Shown here: positions 42,264 through 49,563 of the stretch, one piece after another | Numbering within the stretch: the first letter of the stretch is position 1 | Layout: each line of letters begins with the position of its first letter | Source: CAZLRH01 sp964562015 | GTDB lineage: Bacteria; Verrucomicrobiota; Verrucomicrobiia; Opitutales; JABDGR01 | Reading direction: 5' to 3' | Assembly (NCBI GenBank): GCA_964562015.1 | Contig: CAZLRH010000009.1 | Location: 105,803 to 169,802 of the forward strand | DNA length: 64,000 bases | Translations under genes and position numbers: made by a program | The notes under the pieces: generated by a model | Databases searched by the model: none | What the model saw: the letters and a program-made list of their open reading frames with translations, nothing else | What the model was told of the DNA's origin: nothing

Positions 42264-43742
42264 ATGAAAATATCGCGATTTTTCTGCCTCGTTTTCCTCG
42301 GAATTTTCGGCGGCGTTATGCCGCCGGCCTCCGCCGCTCTCGGCAATTGGACGGTGCGCGATTCGGGCACAGTCAACAACCTGAATGGCGTGCATTACGG
42401 CAGCGGGCAATTTATCGCCGTCGGCGATGTGGGCACCATCCTCACGTCCGGCAATGGTGCGAACTGGACGGTGGCAGATTCCGGAACCCTCCAACCGCTC
42501 ACTGCGGTCGGCTACGGCAGCGGCCAATATGTGGTCGTGGGCCTGCCAATTCTTGCTCTGCAATCCACTATTCTCACCTCGCCGGACGGCGGCAACTGGA
42601 CGCCCCAAGGCTCCGGCACCTACGATTGGCTGTTGAGCATCGCGGCCAACAGCACGCAATATGTGACGGTCGGCGGTACACTTGATGTCATCACCAACGG
42701 CACCGTGCTCGTCTCGGACAACGGCACGGTCTGGACCACCCAGTCCGCCGTCACGCCGGCCATCCTCAATGGAGTCACGGCGAATGACACGCTCTTTGTC
42801 GCCGTCGGCGATTACGTCAATATCGGCGTGGTCACCACTTCCCCGGACGGCGTCACATGGACCGGGCAGTATCCCGGCTTGCTCGACACTTTGAACGCCG
42901 TCACTTGGAGCGGCAATCAATTCATCGCGGTGGGCAATTCCGGCACGATCATCACCTCGCCGGATGGCGCGTCCTGGACCAGCCAAAATTCCGGCACCAC
43001 AGCCAACTTGAATGCCGTGGTCTGGACCGGCCAAAGTTTTGTGGTCGTCGGCAATGGCGGCATGGCTTTGGTTTCACCGGACGGCATACATTGGACGCCG
43101 AGCGCGACCGGCGTGACGATCAATCTCAACGGCGTGTGTGTGGATGACGGCATCGTGGTGGCGGTGGGCATGGGCGGCGTTGTTATTAGCTCAGGCGAAG
43201 GCTTGCCGCCGTTGATCACCACCCAGCCCCTCGGCGCAACTATGATAGTGGGCCGGCCTTTTAAATTCACCGTCGGCGTTTCCGGCACCGGACCGTTTAC
43301 TTATCAATGGACCAAGAATGGGAAGCCCATCACCGGCGCCACGCACGCGAGCTATAATCTCAACCGGGTGGCGCTCACCGATGCCGGCAATTACAAAGTC
43401 ACCGTCTCCGGGCTCGCCGGATCCGTCACGAGCAAGGCCGCGCCCCTTACGGTTATCAGTGGCGGCGTCGCGCCCGGCATCGTCAGTCAACCCAAAGCGC
43501 TCTCCGTGTCTGGGGGCTCGACGGCCACGTTCGCGGTTAAGGCCAACGGTACCGCGCCGCTTTCCTACCAGTGGCAGTTTAAGAACAAAAATCTCGCCAA
43601 TGGCGGGGGCGTGTCCGGCGCGACGAGCGCCAAGTTAAAAATTGCCGGCACCACTTCCGCCAACGCTGGCACCTATCGCGTGGTGGTCACCAATCCCCTC
43701 GGCTTCGCCACCAGTTCCACGGCAAAACTGACCGTGAAGTAA
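42264..43742 (+). CDS. Secreted propeller and Ig-domain protein
   Basis: The 492-residue protein has a Sec signal (SRFFCLVFLGIFGG near residues 3-16, then PPASAAL). Residues 25-320 contain about six repeats of the BNR/Ycf48-like type: NLNGVHYGSGQFIAVGDVGT followed by ILTSGNGANWT. Residues 325-405 and 406-492 are two Ig-like domains with GPFTYQWTKNGKPI and APLSYQWQFKNKNL plus the terminal TYRVVVTNPLG, typical of surface adhesin-like modules. The end FATSSTAKLTVK matches an Ig edge strand. It probably binds surfaces or carbohydrate outside the cell. Confidence 0.88.
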   Translation: MKISRFFCLVFLGIFGGVMPPASAALGNWTVRDSGTVNNLNGVHYGSGQFIAVGDVGTILTSGNGANWTVADSGTLQPLTAVGYGSGQYVVVGLPILALQSTILTSPDGGNWTPQGSGTYDWLLSIAANSTQYVTVGGTLDVITNGTVLVSDNGTVWTTQSAVTPAILNGVTANDTLFVAVGDYVNIGVVTTSPDGVTWTGQYPGLLDTLNAVTWSGNQFIAVGNSGTIITSPDGASWTSQNSGTTANLNAVVWTGQSFVVVGNGGMALVSPDGIHWTPSATGVTINLNGVCVDDGIVVAVGMGGVVISSGEGLPPLITTQPLGATMIVGRPFKFTVGVSGTGPFTYQWTKNGKPITGATHASYNLNRVALTDAGNYKVTVSGLAGSVTSKAAPLTVISGGVAPGIVSQPKALSVSGGSTATFAVKANGTAPLSYQWQFKNKNLANGGGVSGATSAKLKIAGTTSANAGTYRVVVTNPLGFATSSTAKLTVK

Positions 43743-43768
43743 AAACTCCAGGAAGGTTTTCCTTTTTG

Positions 43769-43925
43769 AAGCTTTAGGTAGCGGTGCAGTATGAAAGCCT
43801 GGGTCTATTTTCGTAGCGCGGCGCTTTAGCCCGCGCTCTTTTTCCTGCAGATAATCCCGGGCGCGGGCTAAAGCGCCGCGCTACGAAAACTGGGCGACCG
43901 CCAAACTGTACCATTACCAAGCTTT
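43769..43925. mobile_element. MITE-like palindromic element with perfect 29-bp inverted repeat
   Basis: Arms at 43808-43836 and 43861-43889 are perfect reverse complements (29 bp each, core GTAGCGCGGCGCTTTAGCCC) around a 24-nt loop. Outside these, the left AAGCTTTAGGTAGCGGTGCA (43770-43789) and the reverse complement of the right end (AAGCTTGGTAATGGTACAG) share an imperfect terminal repeat. The element occupies the gap after the Ig protein and before the ferredoxin. No transposase is encoded. Confidence 0.6.
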
Positions 43926-43960
43926 ACCGATAGTCGCCTTAGCGCCTTCAGTGGCCTCAG

Positions 43961-44004
43961 TCTCCTTAGTCCCTCTGCTCCTTTGTCCCTCAGTCCCTTT
44001 CTTC
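43961..44004. repeat. Octamer-phased CCT tract after the ferredoxin stop
   Basis: CCT triplets recur with 8-bp spacing (the T at 43966, 43974, 43982, 43990, 43998), giving AGTCCCTC, TGCTCCTT, TGTCCCTC, AGTCCCTT. It abuts the ferredoxin stop (44005). Upstream units at 43938-43957 are less regular. Confidence 0.5.
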
Positions 44005-44307
44005 CTACCCCGCATTCGGGTCGACGCATTTCGGTGCTTTGAGCGGCTCGTGCGCGGCGGTGATGGTCGGAAATTTCCCGGCCTCGTCGGCATTGAGGGC
44101 GACCCACTCCTGCATATTGTCCGGCACCTCGCGCTCGCCGAAGATGGCCTTCACCGGGCACTCCGTGACGCACGCATTGCAGTCAATGCAGGTTTCGGGG
44201 TTGATGTAGAGCCGGTCCGGCGCTTCGTGGAAGGCCTCGACCGGGCAGACGGCGGCGCAAAACGTGTATTTGCAATCCACGCAGGCGGCGGTGACGACGT
44301 AAGCCAT
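44005..44307 (-). CDS. 7Fe-type ferredoxin
   Basis: The 100-residue protein starts MAYVVTAACVDCKYTFCAAV. The cysteines at 9, 12, 17 and 21 and the second cluster CIDCNACVTECP match the arrangement of FdxA-like ferredoxins with a 3Fe-4S and a 4Fe-4S cluster. A C-terminal tail without cysteines follows. It is a soluble electron carrier; a possible user is the acyl-ACP desaturase at 34 kb, by inference. The start is the ATG at 44307; a longer frame exists upstream but is not needed. Confidence 0.93.
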   Translation of the reverse strand: MAYVVTAACVDCKYTFCAAVCPVEAFHEAPDRLYINPETCIDCNACVTECPVKAIFGEREVPDNMQEWVALNADEAGKFPTITAAHEPLKAPKCVDPNAG

Positions 44308-44314
44308 GAAAGAA

Positions 44315-44339
44315 GTTGAAGGTTGGAGGTTGCTGGTTG
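44315..44339. repeat. Heptad-phased GTTG tract upstream of the ferredoxin
   Basis: GTTG or its variants occurs at 44315, 44322, 44329 and 44336 on the plus strand (seven-base spacing; CAAC on the coding strand). The tract begins 8 bp upstream of the ferredoxin ATG. It uses a different core from the GAA heptads but the same period and position. Confidence 0.6.
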
Positions 44340-44521
44340 CAAATGAACAGAACAAGCCGCGCTGGTTTCGGCAAACCTAAATGCAGCGGCGGAACCTGGC
44401 TCCCAGACTCACAGTCTTAAACCTTCGCCTGCAACTTGAAACCCGCAATCGGCCACTAGTCGTCCCTTTCCGGCCAACTTTTAACATCGCCCCCGGCACG
44501 GTGGCGGTTATGCCTTGGGCC

Positions 44522-44779
44522 ATGAATAAGCATGTTCCCGCCGCGGTGCTGGCCGTGCGTCTTATGGGCCTGTTTTTTGTCGTCACCGGCCTGTGGATGC
44601 TCCTCTCCAACATCATCGAATCGGTCAGCGAGTTCAATCCGTCCTACCCGGGCTACTATTTGCAATCACAGGCCCTGCGCCCGCTTCTCGCGATGGTGCT
44701 GGGGCTGTTTTTATGGTGGATGGCGCGGCCGTTGGGTCGGCGGGCGGCACGGGCCTTGGACAAACTTCCCGATGCGTAA
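44522..44779 (+). CDS. Small two-helix membrane protein
   Basis: From the ATG at 44522 it encodes 85 residues with two hydrophobic helices: AVRLMGLFFVVTGLWMLL and LLAMVLGLFLWWMARPL. An ATG four codons earlier is possible. Its stop overlaps the ATG of the heparinase-like gene by 8 bp, indicating co-translation. No family is recognised. It could be a small membrane partner of the downstream lipoprotein. Confidence 0.7.
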   Translation: MNKHVPAAVLAVRLMGLFFVVTGLWMLLSNIIESVSEFNPSYPGYYLQSQALRPLLAMVLGLFLWWMARPLGRRAARALDKLPDA

Positions 44780-46901
44780 ACCACCGGCAGTGCGAAAGTG
44801 GGCCGGCGTGCTGGCGGCGCTGGCCGGGGCGGGAATGTTGCTCGCGGCGTGTGCTCCGCCACCCGCGGCCTCATCGGGCCCGGCCTGGACGGAAAACGGC
44901 GCGCGCTTGTTTGCCGCGCTCGACCAGACCAGTCCCTTTATCAAGGAACAGGCCGCGCGCTGGCAAAAGGCCCAGGCGGAGATTGCCGCCCACGCGCCCG
45001 GTCAGGCACCCGCCGCCGAGGCGGCCCGCGCCGCGGTCTTGGGTGACTTGCTGCGCCATTTTCATGAAATGGTTAAATCGTATCAGACGGGCTGGTACAC
45101 CGCCTTGCCGGAGTGGAACGCCGATACCCACCGCGAGGCCGACGACGCCGTCAAGAACACCTTCACCGAGCAGGGCGTGACCGCCACCGTCCCGCATGCG
45201 CCCGAAGGTGGGCTGGACTGGAGCTGGCGCGGACCCAACGACGACCCGGAATTCGCCTGGTTCCTCAACCGGCTCCATCAATTGCCGGCGCTCCTCGTGG
45301 CCTGGCGCGAGACGCACGACAAACGCTACCTCGACGCCTTGAACGCGCAGTTGCGCGACTGGATCGCGCACAACCCGCGTCCCCATTATTATAGTCTGTC
45401 CTCGGCCTGGCGTGCACTCGAGGCCGCCCGCCGCATGGACGATTCCTGGCTGCCCATGCTCTTCTCGCCCCAGGCGCTGGATCTCGCGCCTGACGTGCAA
45501 TTGGGCTTGCTCGCCGACATTCAGGATCACGCGGAATGTTTGCGCGACACCCACGCGCCCTACGGCAATCACCTCATCAGTGAAATGGGCGGGCTGGCCA
45601 CCATCGCGCTGGCGTTTCCCGCGTTCAAAGACGCGGCCAGTTGGCTCGATTACGCCATGGCCAAGACGCACGCCGAGATGAACAAGCAGATTTATCCCGA
45701 CGGCACGCACACCGAACTCGCGGGCCTGTACCAGCGCGTCGTGTTGCAATCGCTCCAGGATTTGGCGGACGTGCTCAAGGCCGCGCACCGGGGCAAGGAA
45801 TTCGCCGGGCTCAAACGCGAACTCGAAAACGGCTGGAACTACTACGCTTATGTGATGACGCCGCGCGGCGAGGGCCCGCTTAACAACGATTCCGACCTCG
45901 ACTTCAACCGCTTCTGGCTGCGCGACGTGGTCACGCGCTACGAACGCAAGGACTGGCAATTTCTCGCCACCGCCGGCCGCGAGGGCACCGAGCCCGCGAA
46001 CCCGCCCTCGCGTTATTTTCCCTGGGCCGGCCAGGCGGTCATGCGCGGCGGCTGGGGCACGCGCGACCAATGGGCGTATTTCGACGCCGGCCCCTACGGC
46101 ACCGACCACCAGCACGAAGACCGCCTGCACTTGAGCATAAGTGGCGAGAGCCGGAATTTTCTCACCGACAACGGCCGTTTCACTTACGTACCCGGACCGT
46201 GGCGCGATTATTTCGCCGGCCCCACCGGCCACAATATTATCCTCCTCGACGGCCACGGCACTTCCCACGCGCCCAATCGCGCCAGCCGTGAGGCCGACGT
46301 GCGCCACGAAATCACGCCCGCGCTGGATTTCTTCGCCGCCACCGCGCCGTATGCGGGCGACTGGCTGGCCGGGCAGGGCCCGTCGTATCACACGCGCGCC
46401 ATACTTTATATCCGCGCCGATTATTGGATCGTGGCCGACCGCGTGCTCACCGCCGGCGGGCCGCGCCGCGTGGATGCCCTCTGGCATTTTCATCCCGACT
46501 GCGACGTGAAATCCGACGGCAATCTCGTGTTCACCACCAACGCCCGCGAGGGCAACCTCGGCCTGCTGGCCGTGGAGGCGAAGGGTGCGCCGTGGACGCG
46601 GGAGATGATCAAGGGCCGCGAAGGCGACGCACCCCAAGGCTGGTACAGCGCGCAATTGAACGAACGCCTGGCCGCCACCTGCGCTGATTTTTCGACCATC
46701 ATTTCCTCCCCGCACACGTTCGCCTGGGTCATCTGGATGGAACCCGCCGGCCGACCCGTGCCCGCCTTGCAGCCGCACGTCGAAGTTTTGGAAGACAGCC
46801 CCGCGCGTCTCCGTCTGCGCCTGCGCTGGCCCGGTGGCAAAACCGACGAAGCCACGATACCCTTCACCGCCGAAGGCGCCGTGGCGTGGAAGACGAGCTA
46901 G
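44772..46901 (+). CDS. Lipoprotein of the heparinase II/III family
   Basis: From the ATG at 44772 the protein has 709 residues with a lipoprotein signal (VLAALAGAGMLLAAC, lipobox LAAC). The alpha-helical toroid domain fills residues 60-400 (RETHDKRYLDALNAQLRDWI, NHLISEMGGLATIAL). The heparinase II/III-like beta-sandwich domain begins near WAYFDAGPYGTDHQHEDRLH and contains LDGHGTSH. Family enzymes cleave acidic polysaccharides such as heparin, alginate or ulvan by beta-elimination. The substrate cannot be predicted. Confidence 0.9.
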   Translation: MRKPPAVRKWAGVLAALAGAGMLLAACAPPPAASSGPAWTENGARLFAALDQTSPFIKEQAARWQKAQAEIAAHAPGQAPAAEAARAAVLGDLLRHFHEMVKSYQTGWYTALPEWNADTHREADDAVKNTFTEQGVTATVPHAPEGGLDWSWRGPNDDPEFAWFLNRLHQLPALLVAWRETHDKRYLDALNAQLRDWIAHNPRPHYYSLSSAWRALEAARRMDDSWLPMLFSPQALDLAPDVQLGLLADIQDHAECLRDTHAPYGNHLISEMGGLATIALAFPAFKDAASWLDYAMAKTHAEMNKQIYPDGTHTELAGLYQRVVLQSLQDLADVLKAAHRGKEFAGLKRELENGWNYYAYVMTPRGEGPLNNDSDLDFNRFWLRDVVTRYERKDWQFLATAGREGTEPANPPSRYFPWAGQAVMRGGWGTRDQWAYFDAGPYGTDHQHEDRLHLSISGESRNFLTDNGRFTYVPGPWRDYFAGPTGHNIILLDGHGTSHAPNRASREADVRHEITPALDFFAATAPYAGDWLAGQGPSYHTRAILYIRADYWIVADRVLTAGGPRRVDALWHFHPDCDVKSDGNLVFTTNAREGNLGLLAVEAKGAPWTREMIKGREGDAPQGWYSAQLNERLAATCADFSTIISSPHTFAWVIWMEPAGRPVPALQPHVEVLEDSPARLRLRLRWPGGKTDEATIPFTAEGAVAWKTS

Positions 46902-47008
46902 GGCGGGCACGCCGCGGCAATGGGAGGCATTAGAGACGGTTCTTAAGTCGGGGTATTCCTTTTTCACATTGCCAAACATGCGCAGGTGCATTGCCTTGTT
47001 AGTTGCCT

Positions 47009-47989
47009 ATGAAAATTGCCATCACCGGAGGAACGGGTTTTGTGGGCCGGCATTTGGCCCACGCGCTGTTGCAGGCCGGGCATGAGGTGGTTCTCCTCGC
47101 TCGCGGGCAGGATTGCTCAGACATGGCGGTGCGAAAATTGCCCGGGGTTAATTTTTTCCCCCTGGGTCTCGACGACGAGAACGCGCTCGCGGAGGCTTTT
47201 GCCGGTTGCGATGCGGTCGCGCATTGCGCGGGCATCAATCGCGAAATCGCCGGCGTTACTTACCAGCGCATTCATGTTGAGGGCACTCGAAATGTCGTCC
47301 ATGCCGCCCGTCGCGCGGGAGTGGGCAAGCTCGCGCTGATGAGTTTCCTGCGCGCCCGGCCGGCTTGCGGCTCCGCGTATCACGAGTCGAAATTTGCGGC
47401 CGAGGAAATTGTGCGAAGCTCCGGGTTGGATTACACCATTTTGAAAGCCGGGGTTATTTACGGCGCGGGCGACCACATGCTCGACCACCTCAGTTATACG
47501 TTCCACAGCTTTCCGGTATTCGGCTTCGTCGGCTTTCACGATCAGGGTGTGCGGCCCGTGGCCGTGGAGGAAATCGCCCAAATATTACGGGCGGTGCTGG
47601 TGGACGGCGCATTGCCGCGGCAAACGGTGGCGGTCGTCGGTCCCGAGGAATTGACGCTGCGTACGGCGGTCCGGCGCGTCGCACGGGTTGTGGGCAAACG
47701 CCCGTTGATGTTCCCACTGCCGCTGTGGTTTCACTACCTGTTCGCGTGGGTCGTGGAAAAGAACATGGTGGTGCCGATTGTCTCAACCGCCCAGGTGCGG
47801 ATGCTCTCCGAGGGACTGTTGGAGGCGTTGCCTCCGTGCGCCGCGCTGCCCCCGGTGATGCAGCCGAGAATTCCTTTCTCCGACGAGCAAATCCGCCGCG
47901 GCCTTCCGCCCGCCAAGCGCTTCGCACTGTCCGACCTTCGCGCGGTTCAATGCCTCACCGCCGACGGTCCGCGCCAAAGCGCAGGTTGA
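47009..47989 (+). CDS. NAD(P)-dependent epimerase/NDUFA9-like short-chain protein
   Basis: The 326-residue protein begins KIAITGGTGFVGRHLAHALL, the Rossmann glycine motif of extended SDRs. A YHESK motif near residue 129 matches the active-site YxxxK. AFAGCDAVAHCAGINRE and LKAGVIYGAGDHMLDHL fit atypical extended SDRs (NDUFA9/complex I-like, or epimerase-like). A C-terminal hydrophobic stretch (MFPLPLWFHYLFAWVV) could associate with membrane. No partner gene suggests the substrate. The last 43 bp overlap the convergent hydrolase gene. Confidence 0.85.
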   Translation: MKIAITGGTGFVGRHLAHALLQAGHEVVLLARGQDCSDMAVRKLPGVNFFPLGLDDENALAEAFAGCDAVAHCAGINREIAGVTYQRIHVEGTRNVVHAARRAGVGKLALMSFLRARPACGSAYHESKFAAEEIVRSSGLDYTILKAGVIYGAGDHMLDHLSYTFHSFPVFGFVGFHDQGVRPVAVEEIAQILRAVLVDGALPRQTVAVVGPEELTLRTAVRRVARVVGKRPLMFPLPLWFHYLFAWVVEKNMVVPIVSTAQVRMLSEGLLEALPPCAALPPVMQPRIPFSDEQIRRGLPPAKRFALSDLRAVQCLTADGPRQSAG

Positions 47990-48798
47990 TCGTCAGCCTT
48001 TGGTAGCGGTGCGGGGTCGGGCAGGGTGAAGGGCGTGTCGCCGCGCAATCGGCGGACAATGTCGGCATACACCCGCACGTCATGCAGGATTTGCAGGTGG
48101 GCGGGGAGAATCAGGAAAGGCGTGTTGGGCAGCCAATACGGTGTCCGGCCGGGGAGGGCCGCGTATTCAGGCCCCACGACTTCATCGTCCAGATGCACGT
48201 AGGAAATAATTGCGTACGCCGGCGCGGGATCGGTGGCGGCCAGATAGTCTTGGACGCTGGAGTGGGGTTGGAGTTCGTGCTGCAAATCGGTAATGCCATA
48301 TTGCGCGAGTTTGGCGCCGGAAAGAGGGCTGCTCAAAGTGAACAAGTGCGCGATGCGCAGGCGCTGGGGGTGGGCCGGGTCGGGCGACGGCGCGGCCGCG
48401 AGGCGCGCCGCCAGGCCGCCCATGGAAATTCCTACCACGTCCACTTCCGCCGTCCAATTCGGGTCGTGGTTGCCGCACTGCTCGTTCACCATCGCCAGAA
48501 TGTGCGCCCGGCACGCAGCCAGATTTTTGTCCCAGAACAACGAGATCGAAATGATTTTGGCCCGCGGCACGCTTTTTTCGAAACACCAATTCAGCGCGGT
48601 ATCGGTCAAAAACGGATCCATATAACCACCGACAACGACCAGCGGGCGCGGCAACGGACGCGAGTCCTTGGCCATTTCCTCAATCGCGGTGTGCGCCTGC
48701 GCGCGAGTCACCGGAAACGACGGATTTTGCGGCGAGGTCGCACAACCCGCGAGGCCGACGAGGAAGGCCAGACTCAATCGTGAAACCCCATGCATCAT
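47947..48798 (-). CDS. Lipoprotein alpha/beta hydrolase
   Basis: The frame reads from the ATG at 48798 and encodes 283 residues. The signal LSLAFLVGLAGC has a lipobox LAGC, so the mature protein is lipid-anchored. The nucleophile elbow GISMGGLAARL contains the expected G-x-S-x-G. FTLSSPLSGAKLAQYG and YVHLDDEVVGPEY carry possible acid and histidine-region residues. It resembles esterase/lipase-like hydrolases of unknown substrate. The open frame continues upstream to 49578 over the GOLPH3-like gene, but that part is antisense and not coding. Confidence 0.85.
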   Translation of the reverse strand: MMHGVSRLSLAFLVGLAGCATSPQNPSFPVTRAQAHTAIEEMAKDSRPLPRPLVVVGGYMDPFLTDTALNWCFEKSVPRAKIISISLFWDKNLAACRAHILAMVNEQCGNHDPNWTAEVDVVGISMGGLAARLAAAPSPDPAHPQRLRIAHLFTLSSPLSGAKLAQYGITDLQHELQPHSSVQDYLAATDPAPAYAIISYVHLDDEVVGPEYAALPGRTPYWLPNTPFLILPAHLQILHDVRVYADIVRRLRGDTPFTLPDPAPLPKADDQPALWRGPSAVRH

Positions 48799-48906
48799 CC
48801 ACAACCTAGGCGGATGGAGGATTAATCTCAAGGATGGGCTGGCCGGCCATTTTAGGCCCTTAAATTGCAGTTTACCTTTGCCGATTCTCTCCCTTAGATA
48901 GGCGGC

Positions 48907-49563
48907 GTGCTGCGCTTCGCCGAAGAAATTCTCCTGCTGGCCCTCGATGACAAGACGGGCCGCCTCCATTCGTTGCCCGAGCGCGCGCTCGAGTTCGCCC
49001 TCGCCGGCGCCGTCCTCATGGAGTTGTCGTTCCTCCATCGCGTGGACACCGACGCCACCCAGTTGACCGTCACCAGCACCGAACCGACTGGCGACGCCGT
49101 GCTCGACGAGGCCCTCAAGGCCCTGCCCAAATCCGAGCCCAAGCTGACCATCCAGAAGGCGCTCGCGCGCGTCGCCCTCAAGTCCGCCGTGTTGAAAGAC
49201 CTGATTTTCGCCAGCCTCGTGCGCAAGGGCATCCTCGTCCAGCACAACGAAAAATTTCTCTGGATGCTGCGCGAGCGCCGCTACCCGATGGTGGACAACC
49301 GCGAGGAGCGCGAAGTCTGCGCCCGTATCCGCGAGGTCGTGCAGGAAATTGACGCCATCCCCGATCCGCGCGATGTCGTGCTCATCGGGCTGATGGACGC
49401 CTGCGACCTCAGCCACGTCGTCTTCACGCCGGACGAACTCGAGGTGTCCGCCGCCCGCATCAAGCAAATCGCCCGCATGGATTTCATCGTGCAGGCGATT
49501 GCGAAGGACGTGAGTGAAATCCAGCAGGCCATTCTCGAGGTCATTGCTTATTCCGGCATGTGA
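48907..49563 (+). CDS. GPP34 (GOLPH3-like) family protein
   Basis: The 218-residue protein starts at a GTG and matches the GPP34/GOLPH3 fold: FAEEILLLALDDKTGRL at the N-terminus, ALEFALAGAVLMELSFLHRV, LKDLIFASLVRKGILVQ, and YPMVDNREEREVCARIREVV. Eukaryotic GOLPH3 binds phosphatidylinositol 4-phosphate at the Golgi; bacterial members are mostly uncharacterised. No membrane helix is visible. Its stop overlaps the GTG of the oxoprolinase gene by 3 bp, so the two are co-translated. Confidence 0.85.
   Translation: MLRFAEEILLLALDDKTGRLHSLPERALEFALAGAVLMELSFLHRVDTDATQLTVTSTEPTGDAVLDEALKALPKSEPKLTIQKALARVALKSAVLKDLIFASLVRKGILVQHNEKFLWMLRERRYPMVDNREEREVCARIREVVQEIDAIPDPRDVVLIGLMDACDLSHVVFTPDELEVSAARIKQIARMDFIVQAIAKDVSEIQQAILEVIAYSGM

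Noticed and set aside
43808..43889. Simple Rho-independent terminator for the Ig protein
   Set aside because: The stem is far too long and perfect, with no T run after it, and it has outer terminal repeats; a mobile or palindromic element fits better.
44871..46991. A long open frame on the minus strand opposite the heparinase-like gene
   Set aside because: The plus-strand protein has a lipobox and conserved family blocks; the opposite frame has no family pattern.
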